From: Flammeovirgaceae bacterium
Lineage (GTDB): Bacteria > Bacteroidota > Bacteroidia > Cytophagales > Cyclobacteriaceae
Direction: 5' to 3'
DNA length: 8,580 nucleotides
NCBI GenBank assembly: GCA_947457025.1
Contig: CANGUI010000061.1
Coordinates: 1 to 8,580 of the forward strand
This document shows, piece after piece, positions 1-6,904 of this stretch; position 1 is the first letter of the stretch; each line of letters starts with the position of its first letter. The notes below the pieces were generated by a model. The model had not been told where the DNA came from and did not search any database. It saw nothing but the letters and a program-made list of their open reading frames with translations. Both the position numbers and the translations under genes were made by a program.

Positions 1-42
1 GTGAATCGGAGAGTGGAATTAAAAGTGTTAAGTATTTAGGTT

Positions 43-2280
43 ATGCGTTTCGTACTGCTTAGTGTGCTGGTATGCTGGGGTTCAGCCGGCATGTTTGCTC
101 AAAAATATTCGGAGTTGTTTCCCCAGCTGTCCGGTATGACGCCGGAGCAGGCCAAAAATGCCATCAAAGCATTTTTGATTGAAGAGCCGGACCATCCCAA
201 TGCGAATTTTCGGCTGGCGATGTTTTACGACCGGAACTACCGCCTGGCTGATCCGCTTGTAGCTTACAACTATGCCATGGCAAATGCTGTGGAAACTAAA
301 TTACGGTACACGAAAGTAAAAATACTGGTTGACGCGCGTGAAGTAGACCGGAACAACGAAGAATACTGGCCCATCTTTAAAGTCATGGATGCCAAAGGGA
401 AGCCGTATGTCCCCTTCCCGGTTATTTCGGCAAAAATCACCAATGGATATGACTCAGCCGAGCTGTTTATCCGCAATATGCCTCCGATTTACACTGCCTT
501 TACCAAAAGTGTAAACCAGTACGATCGGGCGGTGAAGCTATTCGCCAGTATCAATACGCAGTACCCCACGCTCGAAGACATGTACCTGCTTTACCCTCCC
601 GACCTTCAGCAATCTCTCCGCGAGCTGATCACCACCCATGATTCCTGTATTTTCTATCTCGAAAAATACCTGGCACTCACCAAAGCATATCCCCTCAAAG
701 GCTACAAGCAATCGCTTAAGATTCAGCCCATAAACACCTACCGGCTGGATGGTCTGACAACGTCAATCAATTTTCTATCGGGTGAAATCCGGATTTGGAA
801 CTACGCTGATTGGGCACGTCGGATTCAGCAGTATGAAAGCGGCCATGTGCAGGAGCTGCGCAAAAACCTCGAAGTGTTTCACGAAAAGCTCGATAAGAAT
901 CTGTTGGCTCTCCGGCAACAGCCTTATGGGCAGGCGGGTTCAGTGCTGAGAGCAGAGAAGGCACTCATTTTCAATGTTAATAATATCGATCGCCAATCGG
1001 TTGTTTTGCCGTTGCTTTCTTACAAGATATTTAAGCAGGAATGGTTGAATGCAATTAAAGGGCAGGAACCCGACACGTTCCAGTCCATGAAAAATGCTGC
1101 GCTTTACAGTAATCTGATTTACATCAACCGCCGTGCCGATACCTTGACGCGGACTCTTCAGGAAGCTATCCGGCCGGGGCCTGTTAAAAAACACAGTGCT
1201 TTTTTTGAAAAGTTTTTTGGCTCGCAGACGGGGCTGGAGTCTTACGTAAAAGAGCAACAGGCGGAAATCAGCACTTCATTCGATCAGTATGTACGGGAGT
1301 TACGTACAAGCGTGCTGCATGACACGGTGCGGGCAGAGACATTTAAGACCAAAGATAATTTGTTTCGCTCGCCCAAAGGGGCTGTAACAATTTCGCTGTT
1401 GCCGCAGCCAATCACGGCAGAAGCACTTGAGGCCGGCACACCGATTACCCTTTTCAATCGGAAAAATCCCGACGGCAGTGCGTATGTTGCAGGGCTTTAC
1501 AAAGGCGACAAGAAACGGAATGTGACGTTTACGTTCTTGCTCCGCATCAACCCCGACGGCAAAGAAGCGTGGTTCAAAAATTTTAATATTCCGGTAGACA
1601 GCGCCTCCCTGGCCGACACGCATACCTTCCTCGGCCCGGTAGTCCTTACGCAGGAAGGGTGTGCACTGTTGCTTCGGTCAGAACACCGGGCAAGTCCGAT
1701 TTCAATCAACACATTTGTATACCTCACGGAAAAAGGGGATGTAAAAATTACCCAGCGCCTGGCTGACATCTTCTATCCGCGTCACGCCATATACTCCGAG
1801 CGCAGCAATTCCTTTATCATCACCCTGAAGGGAACGGCCCGCGAAGAGAGTATCTCCAGTCCCGAGAAACTGGTCACTGTGCAAATGAATGTACTGGGTG
1901 AAATTACGTGGAAACGTGAAATCGAAATGGTTGGGAATTTCACCGATCTGGTGCCGGTTGGCGATGGGTACGTATTGGTAGGAAACTATCTGGTAATTCG
2001 CGATCCGAATAATAAAGAGATACGAACACGGGTGCAGCAGCTCGAATGCAACCCTTTTGTGATCAAGTTGGGCGATCGGGGTGAATACCAGAAACTGGAG
2101 CCGATCCTCCGCAGCGGATCACTGTTCGTTCAGCGGGTGGTAAAAGTCAACGACAATTCGGTTAACCTGATTGCTTTTAATGAGAAGTTGGATGTAGCCC
2201 AGGGGAAGACCTTTACCGTTAATGATGGCCCGGTACACATCATGACCAACCGCAGTTTGCAAGTGGTGCTGGTCAAGTAA
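43..2280 (+). CDS. Exported TPR-like / beta-rich protein of unknown function
   Basis: I do not recognise this 745-residue protein as a named family. Residues 1-19 form a typical signal peptide: Arg2, a hydrophobic core, then Gly-Met-Phe-Ala before Gln20, the AQ cleavage pattern common in Bacteroidota. The mature protein is therefore expected in the periplasm or at the outer membrane. Residues about 33-85 look like one or two TPR-type helix pairs (EEPDHPNANFRLAMFYDRNY). Residues about 250-440 are helical and charged. From about 447 to the end the protein becomes beta-rich, with recurring short strands and Asp/Gly turns (for example NPDGKEAWFKNF and VPVGDGYVLVGNYLV), which could be a beta-propeller or another repeated beta fold. 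The ATG at 43 is chosen because the signal peptide follows it directly; no Shine-Dalgarno sequence is visible. The gene is convergent with the cytochrome cassette. The coding call is secure; the function is unknown. Confidence 0.88.
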   Translation: MRFVLLSVLVCWGSAGMFAQKYSELFPQLSGMTPEQAKNAIKAFLIEEPDHPNANFRLAMFYDRNYRLADPLVAYNYAMANAVETKLRYTKVKILVDAREVDRNNEEYWPIFKVMDAKGKPYVPFPVISAKITNGYDSAELFIRNMPPIYTAFTKSVNQYDRAVKLFASINTQYPTLEDMYLLYPPDLQQSLRELITTHDSCIFYLEKYLALTKAYPLKGYKQSLKIQPINTYRLDGLTTSINFLSGEIRIWNYADWARRIQQYESGHVQELRKNLEVFHEKLDKNLLALRQQPYGQAGSVLRAEKALIFNVNNIDRQSVVLPLLSYKIFKQEWLNAIKGQEPDTFQSMKNAALYSNLIYINRRADTLTRTLQEAIRPGPVKKHSAFFEKFFGSQTGLESYVKEQQAEISTSFDQYVRELRTSVLHDTVRAETFKTKDNLFRSPKGAVTISLLPQPITAEALEAGTPITLFNRKNPDGSAYVAGLYKGDKKRNVTFTFLLRINPDGKEAWFKNFNIPVDSASLADTHTFLGPVVLTQEGCALLLRSEHRASPISINTFVYLTEKGDVKITQRLADIFYPRHAIYSERSNSFIITLKGTAREESISSPEKLVTVQMNVLGEITWKREIEMVGNFTDLVPVGDGYVLVGNYLVIRDPNNKEIRTRVQQLECNPFVIKLGDRGEYQKLEPILRSGSLFVQRVVKVNDNSVNLIAFNEKLDVAQGKTFTVNDGPVHIMTNRSLQVVLVK

Positions 2281-2332
2281 AGTATTTTCGTTTCATACGG
2301 GCGGTGGCGCGGCCGGTGTTGCAGGAGGGCGA

Positions 2333-2746
2333 TCACGGGCAACGTCCGAGAATGGCTGACACTTCGGTGGTCGTAATTCGTTTTTTGTTACCTGAATCCA
2401 GAAAGTAAATATACGTTGCAATTTGGGCGACTTCCATATCGGTGAGGGCTGCTACACCCGGCATGCGCTGGTTATACATCACACCGTTTACTATAATTTC
2501 ACCCTCCATACCGAATTTCATTCCACAAATGATCTTTTCGAAATTGTTCCGGAGGTAGTCTGAGGGCGCAACGGGCGGGTACAGGCGCGCAAGGCCTTTG
2601 CCTTTCGGCTGATGGCAATTGCTGCAATGCTGCTGATACAAACGTTCGCCTTGTACCCGGTACTGTGTAAATGCCAGTTGCTCGGCATTTTGACAGCTCA
2701 CCGAAAAGCTACCGAAGGCCAGCAGGATTATCGCCGTTCGATTCAA
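2333..2746 (-). CDS. Small monoheme c-type cytochrome, probable lipoprotein
   Basis: This is an exported class I-like cytochrome c that should carry electrons at the periplasmic face of the inner membrane. The heme site is CSNCH (Cys41, Cys44, His45 from the chosen start). Met95 in NQRMPG is the likely sixth heme ligand, and the C-terminal helix MEVAQIATYIYFL is typical of the fold. No ATG precedes the heme motif. I chose TTG at 2746 because it gives a classic signal start (Asn-Arg, then a hydrophobic run) ending in Ser-Val-Ser-Cys18, a weak lipobox. TTG at 2770 or GTG at 2767 would add 7-8 residues. The 5' end overlaps the SCO gene by 38 nt from the chosen start, so the two are probably translationally coupled and share a transcript. 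The 137-residue length is normal for a single-heme protein. The electron partner is not visible in the window. Confidence 0.86.
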   Translation of the reverse strand: MNRTAIILLAFGSFSVSCQNAEQLAFTQYRVQGERLYQQHCSNCHQPKGKGLARLYPPVAPSDYLRNNFEKIICGMKFGMEGEIIVNGVMYNQRMPGVAALTDMEVAQIATYIYFLDSGNKKRITTTEVSAILGRCP

Positions 2747-3338
2747 TGCGCAAATGTTTGATATCACCAATCAGCCGATTAACATCCAGTTCTGAAGTAC
2801 CATCATATTTCCCGCGGATACGGCCCTGTTTGTCGATCAGCAGGAATGATCCGCTGTGGACAAATCCATCTGGCTCGGTGCTGTCCTCCAGGGCTGTGGC
2901 AAAATAGCTGGTTTGGGCAATGCTGTAGATGGAGTCTTTTTCACCGGTAACAAAATGCCACCGGCTGGATGAAGCGCCCAGCCGGTCGGCAAAGTCGCGT
3001 AGTTTCCGGACGTCGTCATGCACGGGATCAATGGTGTGCGACAAAATCATCACATCCGGCATGTTTGCGGTGGCTTCATAAACACGAACCATTTGTGTTT
3101 TCATCAGTGGACAAATCGTACGGCACGAGGTGAAGAAAAAGTCGGCTACGTAGATCTTACCGCGAAATGTTTCACGGGTAACCTCAGCGCTATCCTGATT
3201 GACAAAAGAGAAAGGTGCAATGGTGTGGTATACGGTATCGGTGCCTACCACTTTTCGTTCTCCAAAAATCGGTAGTGGCTTACTTTTGGTGCAAGCCCAT
3301 AAAAAAATAAGCCAGAAAAAAAGCAGTACCAAACGCAT
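2709..3338 (-). CDS. SCO1/SenC-family copper chaperone lipoprotein
   Basis: SCO proteins bind copper and deliver it to the CuA site of cytochrome oxidase, or act as thiol reductants in that process. This one has the thioredoxin-like fold signature: FFFTSCRTICP with the CxxxC pair Cys72/Cys76, and the third copper ligand His161 in GFVHSGSFLLID. Residues 1-16 are a lipoprotein signal ending in the lipobox Leu-Trp-Ala-Cys16, so it should be anchored in a membrane facing the periplasm. The 209-residue length fits the family. Its ATG directly follows the TAG stop of the MOSC gene with no spacing, and its 3' end overlaps the cytochrome c gene. All three are therefore likely one operon, and the neighbouring heme protein supports a respiratory-chain role. 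All three expected metal ligands are present. Which oxidase it serves cannot be seen here. Confidence 0.93.
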   Translation of the reverse strand: MRLVLLFFWLIFLWACTKSKPLPIFGERKVVGTDTVYHTIAPFSFVNQDSAEVTRETFRGKIYVADFFFTSCRTICPLMKTQMVRVYEATANMPDVMILSHTIDPVHDDVRKLRDFADRLGASSSRWHFVTGEKDSIYSIAQTSYFATALEDSTEPDGFVHSGSFLLIDKQGRIRGKYDGTSELDVNRLIGDIKHLRIESNGDNPAGLR

Positions 3339-4136
3339 CTATTCGTTAATTAAAATGGCATCACCTACGGCAACAGTTCCTACGTTACAAGGCAGCACGT
3401 TTTGGCCGAAGTATACCTGGCCCCCGCGTTTTCGGTAACCGGCCAGGGTGGCCAACGGCTCGGTGTTTTTTCTTCCGGTGGCTTGGTCAACCGTTATCAT
3501 CACGCAGCGCGCACACGGTTTTACGCCAACGAAGTCCACGGCACCGATGCCGAACTTTTTCCAGCCGTCTTCTTCATACGCGTGCCTGCCGGTAAAAACA
3601 AAATTCGGACGAAACCTGTTCATCGGCACGGGTTGTTCGAGCCTCGCATTGAGATCGGCAAGCGATGCTTCCCCGATTACCAGAAACGGGTATCCATCAG
3701 CCAGGCTCACCCATTGGCCCCGGGCACTGTAAGCCAGGTCTACCTGACGGGCCTCTTTTTCCGGAAAGGCGACCAGCCGTACCGCACGGTGGAGCAAATC
3801 GGAAAACCATGTGTCGGCATCTGAACTGCACCCGTGGACCTGAACAGTATCGGCCCAAACGGTTGCTTGGAATAAATCGCCATGGCGCGCCTCAATGGGT
3901 ACGTGTATCCGGTGCTCGTTATGTTGCACCACCAGATCGTTACCGCCAATTCGCGCACGGAAGAGGGCTAGTTCGGGCACGGTGCGTTGGGTGAGAAACT
4001 GCATTGAGGTATCGGTCAGCATCCAGCGTCGGTCGTATTCCAGCCCTTTGGGCAAGATCCGGCCGGCCGAAATCTGTTCGCCTCCAAGTGATTTCACGGG
4101 ATAGCGCCAGATCTCTGAGAGGATGCGGTCATTCAT
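3339..4136 (-). CDS. MOSC-domain molybdenum-cofactor protein (YcbX/mARC-like)
   Basis: MOSC proteins bind molybdenum cofactor. In YcbX and mARC they reduce N-hydroxylated compounds using electrons from a redox partner. Residues 1-120 are the MOSC N-terminal beta-barrel domain, with the hallmark IWRYPVKSLGGE near residue 9 and LEYDRRWMLTD near 32. Residues about 125-265 are the MOSC domain, with MNRFRPNFVF at 172 and KPCARCVMITVDQATG at 206-221. By eye, Cys211 aligns with the Mo-coordinating cysteine of human mARC1; this alignment is from memory. At 265 residues it lacks the C-terminal 2Fe-2S ferredoxin domain of E. coli YcbX, so it would need a separate electron donor. It is the first gene of the minus-strand cassette, with its TAG abutting the SCO ATG. 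Family assignment is firm; the substrate is unknown. Confidence 0.93.
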   Translation of the reverse strand: MNDRILSEIWRYPVKSLGGEQISAGRILPKGLEYDRRWMLTDTSMQFLTQRTVPELALFRARIGGNDLVVQHNEHRIHVPIEARHGDLFQATVWADTVQVHGCSSDADTWFSDLLHRAVRLVAFPEKEARQVDLAYSARGQWVSLADGYPFLVIGEASLADLNARLEQPVPMNRFRPNFVFTGRHAYEEDGWKKFGIGAVDFVGVKPCARCVMITVDQATGRKNTEPLATLAGYRKRGGQVYFGQNVLPCNVGTVAVGDAILINE

Positions 4137-4265
4137 AGCTCAGGCGGCATTGTAGGTGGCATACACAAACAGCGGGGAACATTACGGCCATGTTTTCGAG
4201 CCAGCGGAGTTCAACGCGATATGGAGCAGAGAAAGACATGCCACGGGAAGAATTAGTACTTCGCA
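4137..4265 (-). other. glmM-MOSC intergenic gap with a possible 36-residue ORF
   Basis: This 129-nt gap lies between the glmM stop and the MOSC start on the same strand. No U-tailed hairpin and no TAnnTTTG box is visible on the minus strand, so glmM and the MOSC cassette could be read on one transcript. A short minus-strand ORF starts at ATG 4239 and ends at TGA 4129, overlapping the MOSC start as ATGAATGA. Its predicted 36-residue product is Cys- and Leu-containing, with no recognisable domain. It may be a leader or coupling ORF, or chance. I see nothing else in the gap. Confidence 0.25.
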
Positions 4266-5657
4266 CTAAGCAAGTTTTGCGATTCGCCTGATGTCGGCTA
4301 TGAGTTGCTGAGCCAGTTCGTCTGCCCGTTTGGCGCTTTTCGATTCCGCGTAAATCCGGATGATCGGTTCGGTATTGCTTTTGCGCAAATGCACCCATTC
4401 CTTTTCTTTTTCAAAATCGATTCGCACCCCGTCTGACGTATTGATCACTTCCGCCCGGTAGAGCTGCTTTACCTGATCCAAAATTCCATTTACATCAAGC
4501 GAAGGGGTCAATTCCATTTTATTCTTTGAGATAAAATAAGGAGGATAACTCTTACGCAGTTCAGAAGCGGTGAGGCGCGTTCTTGCCAGGTGCGTCAAAA
4601 ACAACGCAATACCCATGAGTGCATCTCTTCCATAGTGGAGATCAGGAAAAATCACACCACCGTTACCTTCTCCCCCAATTACCGAGCGGGTTTCTTTCAT
4701 CGCCTGCACCACATTTACCTCTCCTACTGCTGCGGCGCGGTAGGTGCCTTTGTGCTTTTCGGTAATATCGCGCAAAGCACGTGTAGACGACAGGTTGGAT
4801 ACGGTATTGCCCCGTTTACGCGTCAGGACATAATCGGCCACAGCCACCAACGTATATTCTTCGCCGAATGGTTTCCCGTCTTCCTGAATCAGTGCAAGCC
4901 GGTCTACATCGGGATCAACTACAATCCCCAGATCGCATTGCTCCCGCCGCACTACGCGGCAAATTCGGGTCAGGTGCTCGGGTAAAGGTTCGGGATTGTG
5001 GGGGAAGATGCCGGTAGGCTCGCAGTACAGTTCTACCACTTTGCGTACGCCCAGGGCTTTCAGCAGTTTGGGTACCGCGATACCTCCTGTGGAGTTCACA
5101 GCATCAATAGCAATTTTGAAACGAGCCCGTTTGATGGCTTTCGCATCCACCAGTTTATTTTTCAGAATCAGGGCGATGTGCTTTTGGATGTACTTCTCGC
5201 CAATCCGATAAGAGCCAAGCTGCGTTACGGGTGCAAAGTCGAACGATTCTTGATTCACCATGCGGAGTATTTCTGCCCCGTCGGCCGCCGAAAGGAACTC
5301 CCCCCGCTCGTTCAGCAACTTCAAGGCGTTCCATTGTATCGGATTATGGCTGGCAGTGAGGATGATTCCTCCCTGTGCTTTTTCAAGTGTTACGGCAATT
5401 TCTACGGTTGGTGTGGTTGAGAGGCCCAGGTCAATCACATCCAAACCGACGCCCTGCAACGTGGCCGACACCAACTGACTGATCATCGCCCCAGACGGTC
5501 GGGCATCACGGCCAATAACAACTTTTCTACCTTGGCGGGATTTGACCCACATGCCGAAGGCAGCTGCGAATTTCACGGCATCAATTGGGGTAAGCGCCTC
5601 TGCAGGCTTGCCTCCGATGGTGCCCCGGATACCGGATATAGATTTGATGAGTGTCAC
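4266..5657 (-). CDS. glmM: Phosphoglucosamine mutase
   Basis: GlmM interconverts glucosamine-6-phosphate and glucosamine-1-phosphate, the step before UDP-GlcNAc synthesis for peptidoglycan and lipid A; it acts in the cytosol. The 463-residue protein shows all four alpha-D-phosphohexomutase motifs: the phosphoserine loop TASHNP with Ser103, the metal loop DPDVDR with Asp248/250/252, the sugar-binding loop GEGNGG at 329-334, and the phosphate-binding loop RKSNTEP at 425-431. SGIRGT near the N-terminus is also typical. The start is GTG at 5657: an in-frame TGA lies 45 nt upstream with no ATG after it, and the product then begins MTLIKSISGIRGT as in Bacteroidota relatives. A poor -7-like box, TACTTTCG at 5684-5677, has a TTTG at 5704-5701 just downstream of the preceding gene's stop. 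The 50-nt spacing also allows cotranscription with that gene. Phosphomannomutase activity is the main alternative, since motifs alone do not fix the sugar. Confidence 0.9.
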   Translation of the reverse strand: MTLIKSISGIRGTIGGKPAEALTPIDAVKFAAAFGMWVKSRQGRKVVIGRDARPSGAMISQLVSATLQGVGLDVIDLGLSTTPTVEIAVTLEKAQGGIILTASHNPIQWNALKLLNERGEFLSAADGAEILRMVNQESFDFAPVTQLGSYRIGEKYIQKHIALILKNKLVDAKAIKRARFKIAIDAVNSTGGIAVPKLLKALGVRKVVELYCEPTGIFPHNPEPLPEHLTRICRVVRREQCDLGIVVDPDVDRLALIQEDGKPFGEEYTLVAVADYVLTRKRGNTVSNLSSTRALRDITEKHKGTYRAAAVGEVNVVQAMKETRSVIGGEGNGGVIFPDLHYGRDALMGIALFLTHLARTRLTASELRKSYPPYFISKNKMELTPSLDVNGILDQVKQLYRAEVINTSDGVRIDFEKEKEWVHLRKSNTEPIIRIYAESKSAKRADELAQQLIADIRRIAKLA

Positions 5658-5707
5658 AAAAGGTTGGTTTGCGGTGCGAAAGTAGAGAATGTCGCGGATT
5701 CAAACGG

Positions 5708-5947
5708 TTATGGCTTGCGGACTTCCGGCAGGGCGGCCAGATCCTGCTTGCCGGGGTCACCGCAGACGCTGTCGCCCGCGCCCACCACTTTACCGCAGTA
5801 GCCGCAGGTGATGCCTTCCTTAGCCAGAAAAGGGCTTTGCGTGGCGCAGGTGCCGCGGAACTCACCGTTTTTAACAAAGAGCAAGCGCACGCTCATCAGC
5901 GCAAAAAACAGTCCGAAAACACCAAGTGTTACCAAAAATACTGCCAT
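5708..5947 (-). CDS. Small Cys-rich one-TM membrane protein, NqrM-like
   Basis: This 79-residue protein has a single N-terminal membrane helix (about residues 3-25, FLVTLGVFGLFFALMSV) followed by a soluble tail with four cysteines: Cys34 in FRGTC, Cys48 and Cys51 in CGYC, and Cys62. The architecture is a short TM helix, a few basic or polar residues, a Gly-(Ser/Thr)-Cys turn and then a Cys cluster. It resembles NqrM (DUF539), which helps insert iron into Na+-translocating NADH:quinone reductase. Related small proteins recur in Bacteroidota, often annotated only as membrane or secreted protein. I use the ATG at 5947 rather than an upstream ATG at 5974, because the membrane helix begins there and the longer version would crowd the promoter. 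It lies 50 nt upstream of glmM on the same strand and is divergent from mazG. No nqr genes are in the window. The coding call is good; the NqrM link is inference from pattern. Confidence 0.75.
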   Translation of the reverse strand: MAVFLVTLGVFGLFFALMSVRLLFVKNGEFRGTCATQSPFLAKEGITCGYCGKVVGAGDSVCGDPGKQDLAALPEVRKP

Positions 5948-5990
5948 ATACTTTACGTGCCTGCCACAGGGCAAGCCCAGCTGGTTTAGC

Positions 5991-5998
5991 TATTTTTG
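5991..5998 (+). promoter_or_regulatory. Bacteroidota-type -7 box for mazG
   Basis: TATTTTTG matches the TAnnTTTG -7 consensus of the Bacteroidota primary sigma factor exactly at all six fixed positions. It lies 40 nt before the mazG ATG, which predicts a transcript start near 6005. I see no convincing TTTG -33 element at the usual spacing. The box directly abuts a facing box on the other strand. Confidence 0.55.
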
Positions 5999-6006
5999 CA
6001 AAGATA
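5999..6006 (-). promoter_or_regulatory. Bacteroidota-type -7 box for the NqrM-like gene
   Basis: Read on the minus strand, these bases are TATCTTTG, again an exact TAnnTTTG match. The box is 51 nt before the ATG at 5947, with a predicted transcript start near 5992. A TTG on the minus strand at 6035-6033 is about 26 nt upstream, further than usual for a -33 element. Together with the adjacent plus-strand box it forms the imperfect palindrome TATTTTTGCAAAGATA. Confidence 0.5.
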
Positions 6007-6038
6007 ACACGAAACCCCCTCCGAACGTTTTTCAACGG

Positions 6039-6851
6039 ATGAAAAAACCCCCTTCTACCCCCGACCCCAACCGGCCCGCCCAGCTGACAGCTTTTGATCG
6101 CCTGCTGACCATCATGAACGAGCTGCGCGAAAACTGCCCGTGGGATAAAAAACAGACCCTGGAGTCGCTGCGACACCTTACAATTGAAGAGACTTATGAA
6201 CTTTCAGATGCCATCCTGGATGGCAGTCTGCATGACATTCGGAAGGAGCTTGGCGACTTGCTGCTCCACATGGTATTCTACGCCCGCATCGCCGCTGAGC
6301 AAAAAGCGTTTGACATCGCGGACGTGCTAAATGGCATTTGCGACAAGCTGATTGAACGACACCCGCACGTGTACGGTGATATCGTAGCCCACGACGAACA
6401 AACGGTGAAAGAGAACTGGGAGAAAATCAAACTCAAAACCGGCAACAAGTCAGTGTTGGAAGGGGTACCCCGAACGCTACCGGCTCTCATCAAAGCCATG
6501 CGCATTCAGGATAAAGCCCGAGGTGTTGGCTTTGATTGGGAACACCGTGAACAGGTGTGGCAAAAAGTCGAAGAAGAAATGCGGGAATTCCGCCACGAAA
6601 TTAACGGGAACACGGCAACCGAGAGCGATCGTGAACGGGCACAGAGTGAGTTTGGCGACTTACTCTTTTCGCTTGTTAATTATGCGCGGTTTGTCAACAT
6701 TGATCCGGAGGAGGCACTCGAACGCACCAACCGGAAATTCATCAAACGCTTTCAGTATCTGGAAACGGCAGCCGCAAAAGACGGTAAAAAGTTAGGCGAA
6801 ATGTCGTTATCGGAGATGGATGTGTATTGGGAGCAAGCCAAGCGCCTGTAA
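6039..6851 (+). CDS. mazG: Nucleoside triphosphate pyrophosphohydrolase MazG
   Basis: MazG hydrolyses nucleoside triphosphates to monophosphates plus pyrophosphate. It clears non-canonical nucleotides and, in E. coli, also dampens starvation signalling. The 270-residue length is close to that of E. coli MazG and shows the usual two tandem domains. The N-terminal domain has CPWDKKQTLESL at 33-44 and the metal-binding pattern Glu50-Glu51-xx-Glu54 followed by Glu70-xx-Asp73. The C-terminal domain has Glu179-Glu180-xx-Glu183 followed by Glu204-xx-Asp207, and ends with the conserved NRKFIKRFQYLE. Both acidic sets are intact, so both domains look potentially active. The ATG at 6039 was chosen over the in-frame ATG at 5808: the extra 77 residues are unlike MazG, run antisense through the NqrM-like gene and would start upstream of the -7 box at 5991. 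Confidence 0.95.
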   Translation: MKKPPSTPDPNRPAQLTAFDRLLTIMNELRENCPWDKKQTLESLRHLTIEETYELSDAILDGSLHDIRKELGDLLLHMVFYARIAAEQKAFDIADVLNGICDKLIERHPHVYGDIVAHDEQTVKENWEKIKLKTGNKSVLEGVPRTLPALIKAMRIQDKARGVGFDWEHREQVWQKVEEEMREFRHEINGNTATESDRERAQSEFGDLLFSLVNYARFVNIDPEEALERTNRKFIKRFQYLETAAAKDGKKLGEMSLSEMDVYWEQAKRL

Positions 6852-6852
6852 C

Positions 6853-6887
6853 AAAAAAAACGCTGGCCCTTTTGCAAGCGCCAGCGT
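6853..6887 (-). terminator. Intrinsic terminator of the TonB-receptor-type gene
   Basis: A perfect 8-bp stem (ACGCTGGC at 6860-6867 pairing with GCCAGCGT at 6880-6887) encloses a 12-nt loop that can add a 3-bp inner stem past a C-C mismatch. Read on the minus strand, the stem is followed by an eight-T run (6860-6853), the classic Rho-independent layout, and it begins 17 nt past the stop at 6905. On the plus strand the hairpin is followed by A rather than T, so it should not stop mazG transcripts efficiently. Confidence 0.85.
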
Positions 6888-6904
6888 AAAAAAAATCTTC
6901 TGTT

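Noticed and set aside
1..62. Possible tail of an upstream gene (frames ending at TAG 37-39 or TAG 60-62)
   Set aside because: Only 12-19 codons are visible in either frame, with nothing to show which, if either, is coding.
2281..2332. Terminator between the converging 745-residue gene and the cytochrome gene
   Set aside because: The 52-nt gap is GC-rich but I find no stem followed by a T-run on either strand.
3402..3824. 140-residue plus-strand ORF
   Set aside because: It lies entirely antisense to the MOSC gene, whose motifs and length are convincing, and its product shows no domain or signal.
5677..5704. Minus-strand promoter for glmM (TACTTTCG with TTTG upstream)
   Set aside because: The -7 box has a mismatch at a fixed position and the 16-nt spacing is short, so I noted it under glmM but did not call it as a feature.
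5808..6038. In-frame upstream extension of mazG (77 extra residues)
   Set aside because: The added residues do not resemble MazG, run antisense through the NqrM-like gene, and would start upstream of the exact -7 box at 5991-5998.
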